Counted from the stretch's first letter, positions 12,379 through 27,350 are shown. The stretch is 64,000 nt of DNA from Formicarius rufipectus (GCA_013399695.1 VXAU01001099.1:3978241-4042240); one strand, 5' to 3'. Notes: generated by a model not told the origin, from the sequence alone. Made by a program: numbers and translations.

Positions 12379-15300
12379 GATCTCACTTAGTCGTGAGTGT
12401 TTTTCTTTTACAGGAAGGAGGAGATGCACAGAAAAGAAATGTAATGGCTGCATATAGGAAAAATGTTACTTTCTTTGGCTTTAAAAGTTGAGTTCATACA
12501 AACCACAGGAATATTCCTCCTCCCACTGGGAGAGTCAGGTTTTGTCTGAGTATCATGTCATCTGTCCACATTTATTTTGGATTCAGAGAAATTATGAAAA
12601 GTGATTGAAAAATCAGACTTTGAAACAGTTGGTATGGAAGTGTGAGACCTGTCTATCACCTTCCATCAAGGAAGTCTTGGCACCTCTCTCACCATCTGAC
12701 AGTTCTCCTCACTCTGCTTCTCTGAAACAGAAATGCTGGCTGCTTTGGTAGAGGAACACAACCTAGTTGATACCAGCAGATATTCCATGCTCACCATGTG
12801 ATCTGTTGGCAAATACCCTTGTCAGAAAATTAATCCTTTTAAAAGAGAATTAAGGAAACTGGAGGCTACGACTGTGCCCTGCAAAACATGTTGGTCTCTG
12901 GGATATGGTCCACAAGAAGCCCTTTTCTGCTTTTTGCAAAGGAGGTGCTGTCTGTTCTCCATGTCTGTTGGCCTGCTTGATTTTTTGCTCTGTCATTGGT
13001 GATGCTTTCTTGGTCAACACCCTGCATCATCATCAAGGTTGCTTTTCCCCTCAACGATTTGTTTTCCAGCATTATTCATTCCTTTTCTCTTCTGTTCTCA
13101 GAAGTGAGTGATTGACCTATTTTTTCATTTCTCTGTTTGTGCATCCAGTCTTCCCCTATGTTATTATTAGCAAGCTGAAGCGTCACTCACTAATCTAAGA
13201 AAACAGCCCTGTCCCAAAGTAGCATAGCCATATGCCTAAGTGCCTTCTGGAGTTAGAACTAAAGCCATGGCCTTCTCCTGCTGTCCCCCACCAAGAGAGA
13301 GCTGTTTCCAAGCAAGGACTCCCGTCACAAACCTGGGGCCACTGCAGGATCAGTGTGCAGAGTCAGTTTGGCAGCCCCAAGCTGTGATTAGGTTAGAGAC
13401 TGGGATTCAGAACTTTAGACTGCTCTGCTAAAGAGTTCATAGGCAACTGAGTGGCTGCAAGGTGGGAGCTGCAAATCTGGACTTACTGCTGACACAACCT
13501 TTCAATAACCAGAGCATGGGTGCAGAACACCTCTATATACAACAATGTGTTTACAGCTTTATGTACAATAAGAAAAATGAACCCACATGTTACTCTTCCC
13601 CCCTACCTGCTAAGTTACCACATATCTACACCATCTTCTCCACTTGCTGTCGTTAATTATAGAGAAGGTACTTGCCTGCTGACAGTTCAGTCAGTGACAT
13701 TGTCTTATTCATCGTGGGTCTGTCCTCATTGTCATCTCCCTCCAGGAAAGAAAAGAAGTCTGTCCACCTTGATATCATTCCTATGAATGTGTGTCAGTCC
13801 TTTTTCAAGTTCCTGCCAGTAACTTTTCCCAGTTCTAAGGCTGGGCTCAGGGAGCCTGATGTTCCTCATTCCCTGTCCTGAACCTGAGCTCTCCCAGTCC
13901 CTCATCTTCTCCTCATGGGGCTTTAAAGGGCTTCCTCCTCACAGGTCCTTCACAGCAGTGCTTCCGCCTTGCTGATCCTCCCGACCTCTCCGGAGCACTG
14001 TTTGATTTTAATTGTTCTTATGCCTTTTTTTTGTTCATTTGACATACTTGTGTGTTGCCTCACATTTCATTAATTTTTCATTTTCTGCCCCCGGGAAATT
14101 TCTCTCCATTTTTGGCATGTTTCCCTCATTCTCCCCACAGAACACTGCCTCAAAGAAATCATTTAGTTTCCTAGCAATATCCGCCTCATCTGTCATCGAG
14201 AGATAAAATTACTAAAACAATGAACAAAAGGTTAAAAAAACCTGGATGTTTCCAACTGCCACATTATAGATCCCTGCAGTCAAATACTGGTTGTGTGTGT
14301 ATTTTCCCTGTATGCCGTCACATTTGCCTCCTGCCCACTTCCTCTCCTGTGCTGAAACAGCTTGGTTTGATCTGATCCATCCTTCTTGTTTGAAGAACAG
14401 GGTGGAAACCTCTCTTGAAAGTATCTTTTTTGCTGATGGGACAGATAGGAGGTGTTTGGAGATGCCTCTTTGTTGACTGTCGTTAAAAGGAAGTATAGAG
14501 TGGTTTGTAGCACTAGACGTTTTATTGGGATGCCTGTGAGTGGGAATGGGCAGCACCTTCACTCTCTCTAAGCATATGAGGTATATGCTCAAAACACTGG
14601 ACAGACAGAGCCACAAGTCAGAATGAACTGGTCTTCTTAGTAGAAAAGAGGAAAAATCTTGGCTTATTATTGTTCATACTTAAACACAAATGTTTTTCTT
14701 GGCCAGCAGATTGTACACAGCCCATTTATTTATTAGTGCTGAGGACAAGGATCTGCAAATGGGTATACCTAATTTCAACAGGTACAGAAACTCCTTTGGA
14801 TTACTGGGGTTAACACAGGTGTGATGGATTTGCTCTCTTCTAACTGGGAGTTAGTTGAAGATCTTTAAATCTCCAGAGATCTTCAAGTCCCTAAAACTTA
14901 CATTGCAGGTTTTTTACAAGCAAGTGTTATGTCCCAAGTTTGTAAAATGGAATAAAAAGTTGTGTGAATCGTCTAAAATTTGTACTGTGGAAAATCTTGT
15001 TCAACAGAATGAAACTGTGTGAACGTTTCAAACAGCTGTCAGGTTGAAGCTTGCTTTTGTCCCAGCTGTATGAATTTCCAGCAGAGTTATTAATTGGATT
15101 GTTCATTCTCAGTGCTGTATGGAATTCCTTCCTGCCACTGCCACTGAAAGGAACAAAGAAAGAAAGAAGAGGCTGGATGGGGTGGGGCAGTTGTTGCAGG
15201 ATGCCTTCTGCTTTCCTAGAGTGATTATAGAATAAAGCTGCTGTCAGAGCCAGACTCTGCATGTCAGTGGATATGTTTCATGTGCTAAAGGAAAAAGGGT

Positions 15301-18300
15301 GACAAGCCTCTAATTTTGTGTCCATTTGGAGAATTTTGCTATGGGCTTCTGGCAATTTTGGTGGTTATTGTAAAGATGGAATCCAAAAAGTGTAGAAATG
15401 TGATGACTCTGTGACGTGTTAATACCAGCCAAAGTCACCAATTCACCACTGGCAAATGGGAAAAGTGAATTTTTGAAGCCTTGACAGCAAATATCTTTGT
15501 GTTTTGCATTTGAGCAAAACTTGTGAAGATCTTTTCGTCTGTGCTCCTCTGGGTTGGGATTTTCTCTTTTAAAATGTGACAAGGAAATCTTCCTGTTTGA
15601 AAAAAACCCATGACCTTGGCTCTGTAATGCATTGATTTTCATATTGGTTAAGTACATGTGGAGCAGAGAAATATTTCTAGATCATGACCTTATTTACAGA
15701 CTAAGTAAATATTGGTAACCATCAAAAAGTCAGAAGAAAGGCTTATGTCTGGTCACTGATTGTCCAGAGAGTGTGTGTGGTCTGTCCTTTACAGCCTATG
15801 GCCACACTGTTATGAATCTGCCCAAAGAATCAGCCTTTTCAAAAATGCATATTTTTCCAAACTGCTATGGGAGCAGTCCTAGACCACTCGCTATTCCATA
15901 ACTCTGCTTAGTAAAACACTGTAAGTTTGCTTTTCTCATTTCAGCTTGATGACCTGTGATGAACAAAAATTGAGTGAGGTATTCCAGTTTATTTCCCATG
16001 TGCATTTTAATTCTGCATCCAATGCAGGTTCCTCCATCAATTTATATTTTTCTTAGATCAAGAGTTGCTATTTAATTTTTCCTGGTATTTCAGCTGTTTC
16101 AAATTTGCTCTTTTAAATGCTCACTAAAGCATCAGGATGACAGTTAGTCAACACTTGGAAGTCTGTTTTATGAAAAATTTTGACATTACCAAATTTGTTT
16201 TCTTTCAAAACTAGAATAAACCCAACCTTGTTTGAATTTCCCTTTGGAAGAGAATTTGCAATGCTAGAGGTGAAATACCTCCTTCCACCATAATTAAAAA
16301 TTGCAGAGGACTGAAAAAGGCTACAAGAATCAACCTCCATCTATTGCCAGCACAGGGGGAAGTCCACTACTTCTGAAAGAGAAGGCAAGCCAAGGGATTG
16401 AACAGGAAATCTGACTTTTAAATCCTTCTCCACGGCCCATTATTCCTGTTGCTTCATTGCATTTAGCTTCAGAGCCCATCCTGGCCCACGGCTGATCCCC
16501 ACAAACGTGGCAGAAGAGGACAAGGATCTCTTTCTCTCTCTTTTCTGTGTTCAAATGTACAACTCCAGTGAACTGCAGTATACATCACCAGAAGAGAATA
16601 TATGACTCCTTTCAGGTTTTTATCCGAAGGAACTGGGATTCTAAGGTGACATTTCAAGTAGACTCTAATGAGCAAGTTTGGAACGTGTGTTTGCATATGT
16701 ATCCTCTTGTATAAGATCTCTACATCCTGCCGGGGTGTCACATGAGTTCACACTGAAAATGTCTTTAGTGCCTTGTATGTTAACAACCCTAATTGTTTTC
16801 AGTGATCGGTCGTGAATTGCTGGCTGAGGACACCGGCTTTTAACAGGAGACGTTGCACTAATTGCCCAGTTTTCACAGATTGGCTAAACCTTTGGCCTTC
16901 TGAAGTTTGTGTGTGTGTAGTCTCTGTGAATGGCGTACCGATGATGAATAGAGCATTCAGCTGTTCTGGCATCCTCTCACGGGGACTGGCAACCTTAGTG
17001 GTTACTACCAGTGAGTTCCTGGGAAGAGACAGCCAGCTGCTGACGACTCTGGCTGCGCTCTTTATGTTCAGAACCTTCTGGAATAAAAAGACACTGCAGA
17101 ACCTTATGGTTTATTATTTGTGTGAGCCCTTGTTTACCTTCGAATTATTTGGAATCTTGTTTCTTGGAATCCAGGATCACATTATACAAACACACTTCAG
17201 CCATAAATTCTGCAGACTTGTAGAAGTGGTTACAAAACCCAGTGCTCTGAAGTGGTGAAAGCCCTTCTTTGGTTCTTTAAATGGTGTCTTGCTCATTTGC
17301 GATTAGTGAAATTCAACTATAAAAATTCTTAATGAAAGGAACTTCTGTAGTAAATAATTGACAGCTGTAGAGCAACCCAGAATAACAGCCATCTTCAAAG
17401 TAACATGACTTTCAAATTTCTGATTACTTGCAGCTCTTTCCTCTTTCCTTCTCAGAGATACAGGATGTGGAATGCCTAAATTACTTGCTGCTGATCTGAT
17501 TCTGCAAGATTCGTTTTTGCAGTTTCAGGATGAAGGCCATGATGAAAAAGCTATTTCAGCATGACCCTGAGCTTCACCTCTGGTGTCTGTTGGCTGCAGT
17601 GCCTTCAAGTTGCTGTATCTGTTGGGTGCTCTTGTCCATATGTTTGTTTTCATTTAGTGCATCTGCAGGACTCCAGTGATAGCTGTTGGTTTTCAGACTT
17701 TTTCAGAGGGAGGAGTTATGTACTTGTAGAGAAGATGTTGATCCCTCTGAAGAGCACTTGCTGTTATCAAACAGTTTCTGAGGGCTGGTGATGGTTAAAC
17801 AACCCTCTGTCTGTTCTTATCACTCATTTGAACCTGTTACTGCAGATTTTAGGTAGATAGGATCCAAAACCAGGTGGAAATGTTTGTGAGGTGCACTGAT
17901 GAAGATCTGCTCTTGAATTACAGGCAGAATTTTTCTGTACAGAGTTGATACAGGACAGTAGAACCTTTAACAGATTAAAATGTGCTGACCAGCTCAGCTC
18001 TCTAATTTGACTACAGCTGATAGGGGATTTTCCAATCCTTGGCTCCAGGCTGTGCTGTTACTGTGGACCTGTCAGTGTAAAGATCCCATGAGAGTAATTT
18101 AATGGCAAAATGAGATTTTATCCAGAAGACCAGGAAAAACAATTTGGGGACAGTACTGGAGCAAATCCCTCTGCTTCTTGGTCCAGCACCTTCCTGCCCT
18201 GTGGTAATGTTGTCCTGCTGCATGAACCTGACTGTAGGTGCCCTGAGCCAGGCTTGTAGGGGTGATTTCCCTGCCCACAGTGTCATTCTGTGCTGCTCTG

Positions 18301-21300
18301 GGGTGACAAATAGCAAAGCTGACAGGAGGTGCTGGACCCAGAAAAAATCCTCTTCAAATTGCCAGATATATACACCAGATTTCTAAAGTTCTAGTGGTAG
18401 TATAATTTTTTTGGTCCTGGGGTCAAGGGGTACCAGAGGCTGGGATGTGACCATGGAGAGAGACCAGCAGATGAACATGGCAAACTGAAACCTCGTGTCT
18501 GCAGGAAGAAAATGAGCCCATGTTCAGGCTTCTGTTTTTAAAGTAATGGGGGAATAATACTTGGTTTTGGCAGAAATGTGGGTTAAACTCATTTTCCATC
18601 AGTCTGTGTTAAAAGAGTAATTGTGGCTCCCTTATACTTGTCACATAGATTTTTATTTTCCAAAGAAACAAAAAAAAATTATAGATTCTGAAAGTGTAAG
18701 ACCTTGCAGTGCTCGTGTTTTGATTTATGGCTGCTAATGGCAAAGGAAGCAACACTGTGTGAACAAATTATTCAGAGATCAGAAAAAGCTGGGAGGAGGG
18801 AAGGGGGGTGGAAACTGGAGGCTGCTAAAGAAATCTGCCTGAAGAGGCACCTAAAGTGATCCCCGTTTCCCAGTGGAGACCCGGGATAAAGTGAGCAGCA
18901 CTGCAATGCATCTGAGCCTGCCCCAGATGTATATTCAGCAATGCACAAAGAGGAGGCAGAAACGGAGAGCAGAAGTGTTAAACGTGGGGGAAGGAGAATG
19001 TCTGGGTTTTGGGGGGAGAGGATTTTGTTGTGTGCTATGCTGTGCTGCTCTTGCAGCGGTGGGAATGAGGCGGCTGCCTGGTACCACAGCAGGTCTATTG
19101 AGGACTCCAGTCTGAACCAGTACTTTAGCATGCATGATACATAGACTGAACTGCTGATAGTCCGTTCAGCAGGCCAAGTGAAAAGGACAAAACTGCGCTG
19201 TGTTCTGCTCAGCTCTACTGCTCTCTGTTTTGGACTAACAGAAAAGCTCCACTCCAACAGTAAAAGGAAACTCACACCACCATGTAAAGCCTGATTGCTG
19301 CTAGAAGGAGACTTAGCAAGCCTTGGTTGTACCTGACATTCCAGCAGCTGAGGTGTGGGCTGGGATGCCAGAGTGTTATGCTTTCAGAACTGCAGGTTGA
19401 AAGCATTTATCATCCAATAATCCATTCTACACAATTCTCTTTAATCTCTTTTCCTAGTGGAATCATTAAGTACATGGGAATGTTTAGCAGAGAAGGGATG
19501 GAGTGTGATACATCTTATTTTGGAAACTGATTTTCCTTTTTAATAACAATGCACATTCTTTCCGCCCATCACTTTTGTGACTGACACAGGAGATGTAGTA
19601 AAACCCCTGTTCAGTGGAAGTGTCAGGTCAATATGCAGCATTTCCTACATACACAAACAGCTCACATCACTGTCTGGATAAAACCCTTAGATTTACAGCC
19701 AAGTGCTTGTTTGAACTTCCTAAGCATGCTGAAAGATTGGTTTTAGTGTCAACAGGACCTGCTTCCAGCACTGACCTTACTTTAGTGGGAGCAGGAGGAG
19801 GATGCACAGGGGATCCCAAAGGCTGTGTCTGATACGACACTGGGGATGTTTTTGCCAGTGGAAACAGACGTTTTGAGGGTTTATATTTTCAAATTACCCT
19901 TCTAGAGCCTCCTAAAAATATGCAAGGTTTAGAGCATGCTCCTCGCTTCTGTTCTTGAAATCTCTACTCCTTAAGAGGTCTCTTGCAGTTGCTAAGAAAC
20001 TGGGTTCCCCAAATGGGCATCCCTTTGAAAGTTCTGGTCTTCTGTCAGAAGTGTTTGTGGTATTTCAAAGCAGATACAAAATCGTCAATAGTCCTTTCTG
20101 TTGGATTTATTTTATTTTATTTTGCTTCGGTTTTATTTTAGTTTTGGGGTTTTTTGTTATTTTTAGTTTGCTGCTGTGGGCAAGAACAAAAAGAGACATC
20201 TTTTCTCATAGAGACACCTGACAAATGAGAAATTTGGCAGAGGAAAGGATGTCCATCATTCCTGGACTGAGGATGATGCTGCTTTTAGAGTAATAGAAAA
20301 TTGGTCTATGTACATGGGGCAAACATAGCATAATCCCACCTCACTTAGGTCTCTTCCAAGCCTGCATGGCTAATACAGGTGACAGAGGACCTTGGGGACA
20401 GAACAAGGAGAATCTTCATTCTGAAGTCATGTCCAGCTTTTGCTGCTCAGGCTCTGCTTTTTCACTGCCCTTCATATCTCTGTTCCAGACCCAAACTCTT
20501 GCAGTGAACAGGATCAAGGAAGACTTTCTGGATGGCAGAGCTGTTCTTGTGGTTACTGTGGCAAAGTGACCAAGAGGTTAGCTCAGACAGGGCTGGCTTG
20601 AGGACTAGTGATACAGCAGGCTGGGGCAGTCATTTCTCTTGCCTGGAACATGGGTAATGGCTCTGCCAAGCTTTTTATTGTGGTAGCTTGTCAAGTGCAC
20701 TTATAGCTGCCTGTTTATCTGTACGTTCCACTCCTGTCTGACATAAAGACATCCTCATGAGAGCTGTCCTCAAACTCCTTCTCTGCTTCTCCAGAGAAGT
20801 GAAAAGCCATCATCATCCTTTGCACTAACATGGCCTTGTGTTCTTCCCTGGGAAAGCAGCCATCATTTGAGCCTATCACCTCGCTCCATTTGTAAAAAAA
20901 GATATATTATCTTCAAAAAAATAAATCAAGGGCCGACTTCTTCTCTGATTTATGCACTCCATGCTACCACCTGATCCTGAATCTGCAGGGACTCCATGTC
21001 GAGATTTCCCACCTCTTTCAGAGGGTGTTTCATGCATGGATTGTATGTATTGACTTGGCCTTGTAATGATGTGTTTGCCTGCAGTATATTATTTAGCTGC
21101 TACTTATCTTTGTGTACTGTAGAGAAATTCAGGCAAGATTTGCTGCTTGGTAAACAGGAAGGCAGGGTAGGAACCAAACCCTTTTTATTCACATCAACTC
21201 CTTTAGGTTTTTTCTACAACAAATACCTTCTGTTTAAGAAAACTGTGTGTGACAGGAGAAGAATGGGAACAAAATGATCATGAATTTTCAACTTGGAGAA

Positions 21301-22204
21301 GAAATTACCTACTGCTTTTATTCCAGATTCTGGGTTTGAATATTATCTTGTCTGGAAAGGTTTGAGGAAGCTTTAATGCCAAATATCAGCATGTTTTTAT
21401 CATCCCCCACACCCTGTCTTCTGATCACCGTGGAAAAATGGATCATTCAGGCCTGTTTTATGTTCAAATCAGCAGTTTAGAACTTGAGCAAGCTAGCCTG
21501 GAATAAAGAACTATGGCTTGGACGCCTGTCTTCCTCATCTGCATGAATTTACAACATATATTTGAAATGCCACTGATTTGCAGTCTTCAAAATAGCACCG
21601 GTCATTTAATTGAAGAGAATTGACAATATGTGAGGAATAATAGGCTGTGAAAGGAATAATTAGTTATGAGGTTACATTTCTTTTCCTTTGTAATTTTCCT
21701 TTGAGTCTAAGTTAAATTTCCTTTTCTGTGTGTATAAGATAAGCAGTAGTTATTGGTCTTGTTTGAAATGATTTCTCAATTTCATTAAGGGTCCAAATCA
21801 TCCTGGAAGAAGAGAGGCACGGGCCCAGTGCATAAGTCACACTGTGCCTGGACTGTTGATCTGTTGTGATGCATCAGCCTCAGACTCGTGGATTCCTCTC
21901 TTGCTTTCCAGATCTCCTGCCTGTACTGGTTTATTCTCTTTAAGTGTTTTTCCTTTATTTTTTCCTAAAAATGCTTTCCACAGTAGAATCAGTGTAGGAG
22001 ATCGACTGGCTGCTGGGTGTTTCTCACACAAATATGGGCTTAGTTCCTACCTGTGCATCTAAAGAAAGTGGGCTGTGAATTTCCTGTTCCCCATGAGTTG
22101 AATATTGGGATGGAGCTGTGAGTGACAGCCCAAGTAACGGAGAGGTAAGTTACCACCCTGTTTCTAAGCAGAGAGAAAGGAGAAGAAAAAGAAAGGACAC
22201 TCAT

Positions 22205-22420
22205 GTTTAACAAATTAATCTGAAGCTTTTCCCCATCATTGTTAGTTCCTCATGATTTCCTTCCATAAGTAATTATGAAGGAGGAAAGTCATAAATTATA
22301 ACTTAATTTGCCCCAATTAACATTGACTGATCAGTGCAGTTTGCAGAATTGAGTGATTCAGTTGCACTAATGGATTGTGGTGAAAATGGCTTTCTGTCAC
22401 GTTATATAATGCTCTGTTAT
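22205..22420. other. AT-rich block with clustered homeodomain-type motifs (candidate conserved non-coding element)
   Basis: Within about 215 bases there are several TAAT-type cores in either orientation: AAATTAATC, GTAATTATG, ATAAATTATAACTTAATTTG and CCAATTAAC. A TGATCAGTGCAG segment and CACTAATGG follow. There is no repeat similarity and no open frame of note. The texture resembles developmental enhancers in vertebrate introns, but conservation cannot be judged from one genome. Confidence 0.25.
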
Positions 22421-23329
22421 TGTCTTTAGCTCAGCTCATGAGATGCTAGAAAATCTCTTGTTTGTGCTTGCTTGGAAGCTGGAGTCTGCCTCAGGTTGCC
22501 AAGCAAATTACGTGGGTTTTCTCCTCAATGCTCTTACCAGGAATCCTGACAAAGTCCAAACCAGGAAATGGCTGGATTTCTTATTCAAGGGTTATCTTTA
22601 TGGCAAAAAAATCCAATATGGACTCATTACAGATAAGTGTATTTGCTGTATCCTTCTCTAAGATTATGATCTTACATATTAATTTTCAGGACTACCAATT
22701 TCCCAGTGGTTTGACTGGGATCTGCAAAAGCCATTGATAAGAGTTTATTTCCTGTCATGGGACTAGACTCTGTTTCCAATTAACATCCTACAGTTTTATG
22801 TGCAACAGGTCATTGACTATTTAGAAGACAGGTTAAAATAAAAATCTGTATAAAATGTAATTCTTTTAACTTGTGCCACATTCAAATTTTCTTCTTTTGA
22901 CTTTTAATAATGCAATGTAGTATGAAAATATTTTCATAAAAAAGTGAGTCTTCCTGTCCCCCTTTCTCTTTCTTTGACTCATTGTCCTCATTTCCACTTG
23001 TTAACTGTATGTTCTCACCCCACTGCACTTTCAGCTGCAGAGGCCTGGCAGACCTGAGCTATCTCACCATCTTGTTCTTTTAGGAAAGCCCTATATATTG
23101 CATTAAGTTCTTATAAGTTTCAGTTAGGTTAAAGGAATATCTTATTGTAGTTGGATTACCCTGTTTTCAAGAAATAATATGTATCTGTGACTTGAATAAA
23201 AATGTATTCAGCCTGAAGAAATGATAAGCATTGACTCCTAGATGACACAAATTCTTGACAGAAACCTTATAGAAAGAGATATGGCTCCAGATGAGCATGG
23301 CTATTTATGACTTTCTGACTGGCTTTTAG

Positions 23330-23375
23330 CACAGGTCCCTTCAACAAAATCTAATATCACAGGTCCCTTCAACAA
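23330..23375. repeat. Short tandem duplication, 28-base period
   Basis: CACAGGTCCCTTCAACAA occurs at 23330-23347 and again, identical, at 23358-23375. The two copies are separated by AATCTAATAT-type sequence. It is a small local duplication. Confidence 0.85.
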
Positions 23376-26013
23376 TATCCAGGTCTTGGCCTAAGAAAGA
23401 ATTTGGCCTTCTGTGTCAGAAGAACATGTGGCTGGGACCTGTAGTGATGGAGATACATCTGAGATCTTGGACACTTCTCCTGTCTGGAGGAACAGATTTG
23501 ACTTAGAGCTACAAGTCCTGAGTGGGTCCTGATGTCCCTCACAAGACAGTAGGACAAAGATACTCTAGTCATTAATAATGTCATATAACAGGTCTCTGCT
23601 GCCCATTGCCATTTTCCCCTCATTTTTGGTATGCATTTCTTTTTAATTTCTTTTGCCACATTATTGGTTAATTGGCTGAATTTAAAATCACAAATTCTGT
23701 CAAAACCAGTACTCCAGAGGAGGAAGCTTTAGTGCCTCTGATGTCCTTCCTCTTCAGGTTTTGGTCTAGTTGTGACTCTCTGACTGGAAGAATGGGAGCA
23801 GGGGAAGTATTTTCTTTCTGAAGCTGTCTGATTTTTAACCACACCCTAAGCACTGCTGACTGTCAGCCTCCTCTCCATGGCCTGCTTTGCACCTCCCATG
23901 CAGCCACATGGGACAAGTACTCCAAATGGGAGACGATCAGTGTGACTTCACCTGAGTGTCACCTGAGTAGAGACAAACTGATTATTCCAAATTCCGATGT
24001 GTAGGTTTCCCTGCTGAGGACCAAATCTTCATTATCATTTCACTGAACATCCCACAGAGTTGGGGCATATGTCTTAAAAGTTGAAGGTGATGGGTTTGTG
24101 TTCTATCTTCTGCAAGAAACATTTTCCAAAAGACTTGTGCTTGTTGCCCCACTCTGCAGATTCTTTCTGCAACTGTGTTGGCAGCTTCAGGCTCGTAGAT
24201 GGAGAAATTATATGCTCCAGTACCCTGGCGATGTGGTTTCATGTTTTATTTTCAAATCTGCCAACTTTTGGAATTCTTATTGCTCAGAAATTTAGTGCTG
24301 TCTTTGTCAGATACCAGGAAAGCTTGAGGAGGAAAAGATCTGGGCTAACACCCACTCTGTGCTTAAATGCCTCTTCCACCGCCCAGACTCCATACCTTCT
24401 GAAGATCACCACTCGCTGGGGTGGGAATTTCAGATCTAATGAAATGTTTGAAAGCTCAGAAGATGGAGAATGTGTAAACACACCCCTGAGAGAGGCACAT
24501 TTTTGAAGCGTTTAGTAAAAATACCTGTAAACATCTGCAGTGTGGAGGGTAAGCAAGCGACCGGCTCGGTCCTGGTCTTTGTCAGGGGAGACCACTCAGT
24601 GCATGGCACGGGGCTCTGCACAAAGGCTGAGGGGCTTATCCTGAGCCTGTGATAACCCCATGTGTGACCTCAGTGAGGAAGAGGCTTTCCCATGCCTCTC
24701 TCCCTTCACCCACACGGTAGATTCCCTTTGCCTCCAAGCACACTGTTCTCCATGGCAGCTGCTCCAGGATATGAGCGATCCTGCTCAGATGTGTTGTCGA
24801 AAGCTCAGAGATGACTCAGACAAGCTGGGTTTCTTTCTGAATGCAGTATTCGCTGCTTTTATTTCTCACTTGCTTAACTAAAATTTTGCACTGGGTGGTG
24901 GGTTGCACCTGAAGGTCTTCACTGGGTCTGAACATGCCAGTGGGGCAGCTGAGAATAGATCTGTCTGACCACCATGTGCTGGAAACATACTGATGCTTGC
25001 ACTGGTGGTAAGTTAGATTAACCCAGTGAAGCTCAATCAATCAGCAGACTAACTGCTCAAGACTTCACTTGGCAGCAGTGCTCAGTGTGTGGCACTTGAA
25101 TATTTTCTCACTTTTCTAGAGATGGACATTTTCTTTCAAGAACAGCTTTACATCTTTGCTTTCTGTCTTTTAATTTCCCTCTGAGCAAACTGTATGGAGA
25201 AAACACCCACTTTCCACTGATGGTAAGAAATTTTCTTGGCCAGTGAAAAGACAAGATGCTGCTTCCAGGCTCTGTGGCTGCTCTCAGGAGTTAAGGAAAC
25301 ATGCTGTCCCCAGCATATGGATGAACCCAGATGCAGGAAGAGCAAATGATTTGCGTGTGATCACATGATGTGTCTGTGGCCTGGATTGGAAAGCAAATGT
25401 TTCTGGTTAACCCTGGTAACTGTTATACTTTCTTATCTTGAGACCACTAAGGAAAATATCAGAGCTTCCTGGAGACCAGAGCTGGTACAGCGAGACCCCA
25501 GGCAGAGCCACATGGGGCTGGGGGAAGATCTCACATATTGGGTCACCTGCAGCTTTTATGTGCCTCACTGTGACACAGGTCACTTCCTTCACAGGCTTTG
25601 GGAGAGGGTACACCACTGAAGGGAAGGCCATTTCCTTCTGAGGATTAAAACTCAAGTGTAGGTTCAGGGTTAATTTCTAGTGAGCATTCTTAAATGAGCC
25701 ATGAAAAGGGGTTGAGACCTGCCCTGTTGTCTGGGTATCTTCATCATCTCCCATTTTTTTTGCAGGAGAACAGTAAAATGAATGGTTAGAAACATCCATG
25801 TTTATAAGCAGTAACTGTTCCTTGGGCTAAATTAATATATAAGCAACTTTTGAGTAAGATATACATCCTGAGGCTTTTAGCCAATGGATTGTCCATGACA
25901 GCTTTACTGCCAGATGAATGTGCTATACCTCTGTGTTACTTTTAGCATACAGATACGTGGTCTCCTTTTTCTCATCCTAAAATAATTTAATAAGAGAAAG
26001 ATAAAAATGAAAT

Positions 26014-26071
26014 GGGCCTTCAGTATCAATTTAATCTGCAGTGGGCTTTCAATATCAATTTAATCTTCCTC
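26014..26071. repeat. Imperfect 29-base tandem duplication
   Basis: GGGCCTTCAGTATCAATTTA at 26014 is repeated at 26043 as GGGCTTTCAATATCAATTTA, and both continue into ATCT. The two copies differ at only a few positions, so the duplication is older than the perfect one near 2.7 kb. Confidence 0.85.
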
Positions 26072-27179
26072 TATCAGTAGTACTGCTCACTAGCCATAGC
26101 TGTGTGCTTGTTCCCTGGGATCCCTGGAAGGTCTCTGCAACCTTGCTGGTGTGCCTTAACACTGGTTTCATACCTTAGCCATCTTGGTTTGCTTTTACAT
26201 TTAACTCAGCTCCAAATTTTCTGGATTTCTTTTTGTTGTCTGGAATAATTACAACTTCTTGCAAAATGCTACTTTTGCTTTAAGATATCTCAGAATTTAC
26301 TCAATTTAAACTCCAATTTAATGTTGTTTTTCTTGGGAATCCAAGTAGGAAGCATTCAGGTCTGAATCAGTAATTCTACAATGTCTTGTGCTGTAAATGG
26401 CAAGGCAAATCCATTTCTTCTTACAAGGAATTTAAATAATTTGCAGAGAGACCATGAGGAAAGTCATACAGAAGTGTGGAACTGAAGGATGGTTTCAGCA
26501 GTGTAAATCTGCTGTTCTCTGAATACTGTGTAGGGCTGCTCCTCTCTGCATCGGCATGCCTAAGGACAGGCTTTAATCCAAAGTCTAAAGCCACTGGTAT
26601 TGGGAGGGCTCTGTTTTCCTGCCTGCCAAGAACATTTCACTCTCTACCACCCCACCATCCCACCTGTGCAAAGCCCCTACCCCAGACACTGAACATCCCT
26701 GAAGTCTCCAGGGCTTGGCTCAGCGTGGAGCATTGCGAGGGAAGCCGAGCTCTCAGCCTGCAAGCAGAAACTCTGTGTTACTGCTTGGGAACTGTTGGCA
26801 TTCTCAGATGAGGATGACTCAAATAGCACGAGCTGTGACTAGTGCTGGGAAAATATCATCTGGAGGATGGAGTGAGCCACAAGTACTCCCATTCCTTCTC
26901 ACTGTGCTTGTTTCAGAGCTCCCTTGACAGTTCATGAAGGCAAGTCTGCAGTGACTTGCTGCAGGAGCAACAGCCTGGTCTTGCATGACTGTGGGTTTCT
27001 AAAATCTCCAGGCAGATTTCATCATCACGGGCAGTACCTTGGCTGGGGCTGGAATGGGAAAGGATTGGAAATGACCTGGCACTAAAGGGCTACATGATTG
27101 ACAGGACTCTTTGGGAGTATGTCCTAAGCAGCACAATTAACATTTGAGGCTGCACTTTCCTTCCTTTAACACCTGAATA

Positions 27180-27350
27180 CATAAAGAGAGCCAGAGAACA
27201 GAAATACATCTCCCAGCACCATAACAGCCATAATTGGTCTGATGTTACATGGATCACAGTCCTCCTTAATGATGAAAGCCAGGAGCGCTGCTTTCCAAAT
27301 CAACAATTTTACACTTAGCTGAAAATGTTAGCATTTGGATTTAATTAAAC
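27180..27350. other. AT-rich unique block, candidate conserved element
   Basis: It contains CCATAATTGG, TTAATGATG, AATCAACAATTTT and GGATTTAATTAAACACC within 170 bases, flanked by ordinary sequence. It has no repeat signature. This is a weak, texture-based call. Confidence 0.15.

Noticed and set aside
16812..17258. 148-codon open frame on the + strand, same strand as KALRN
   Set aside because: It has no similarity I recognise and a Cys/Phe-rich composition typical of translated T-rich intron. No start context or splice structure links it to KALRN.
18772..19275. Longest open frame in the window, 167 codons on the - strand
   Set aside because: It has no recognisable domain and an odd Ser/Leu-rich composition. 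It overlaps shorter frames on the other strand. One frame of this length is not surprising in 64 kb of intron read in six frames.
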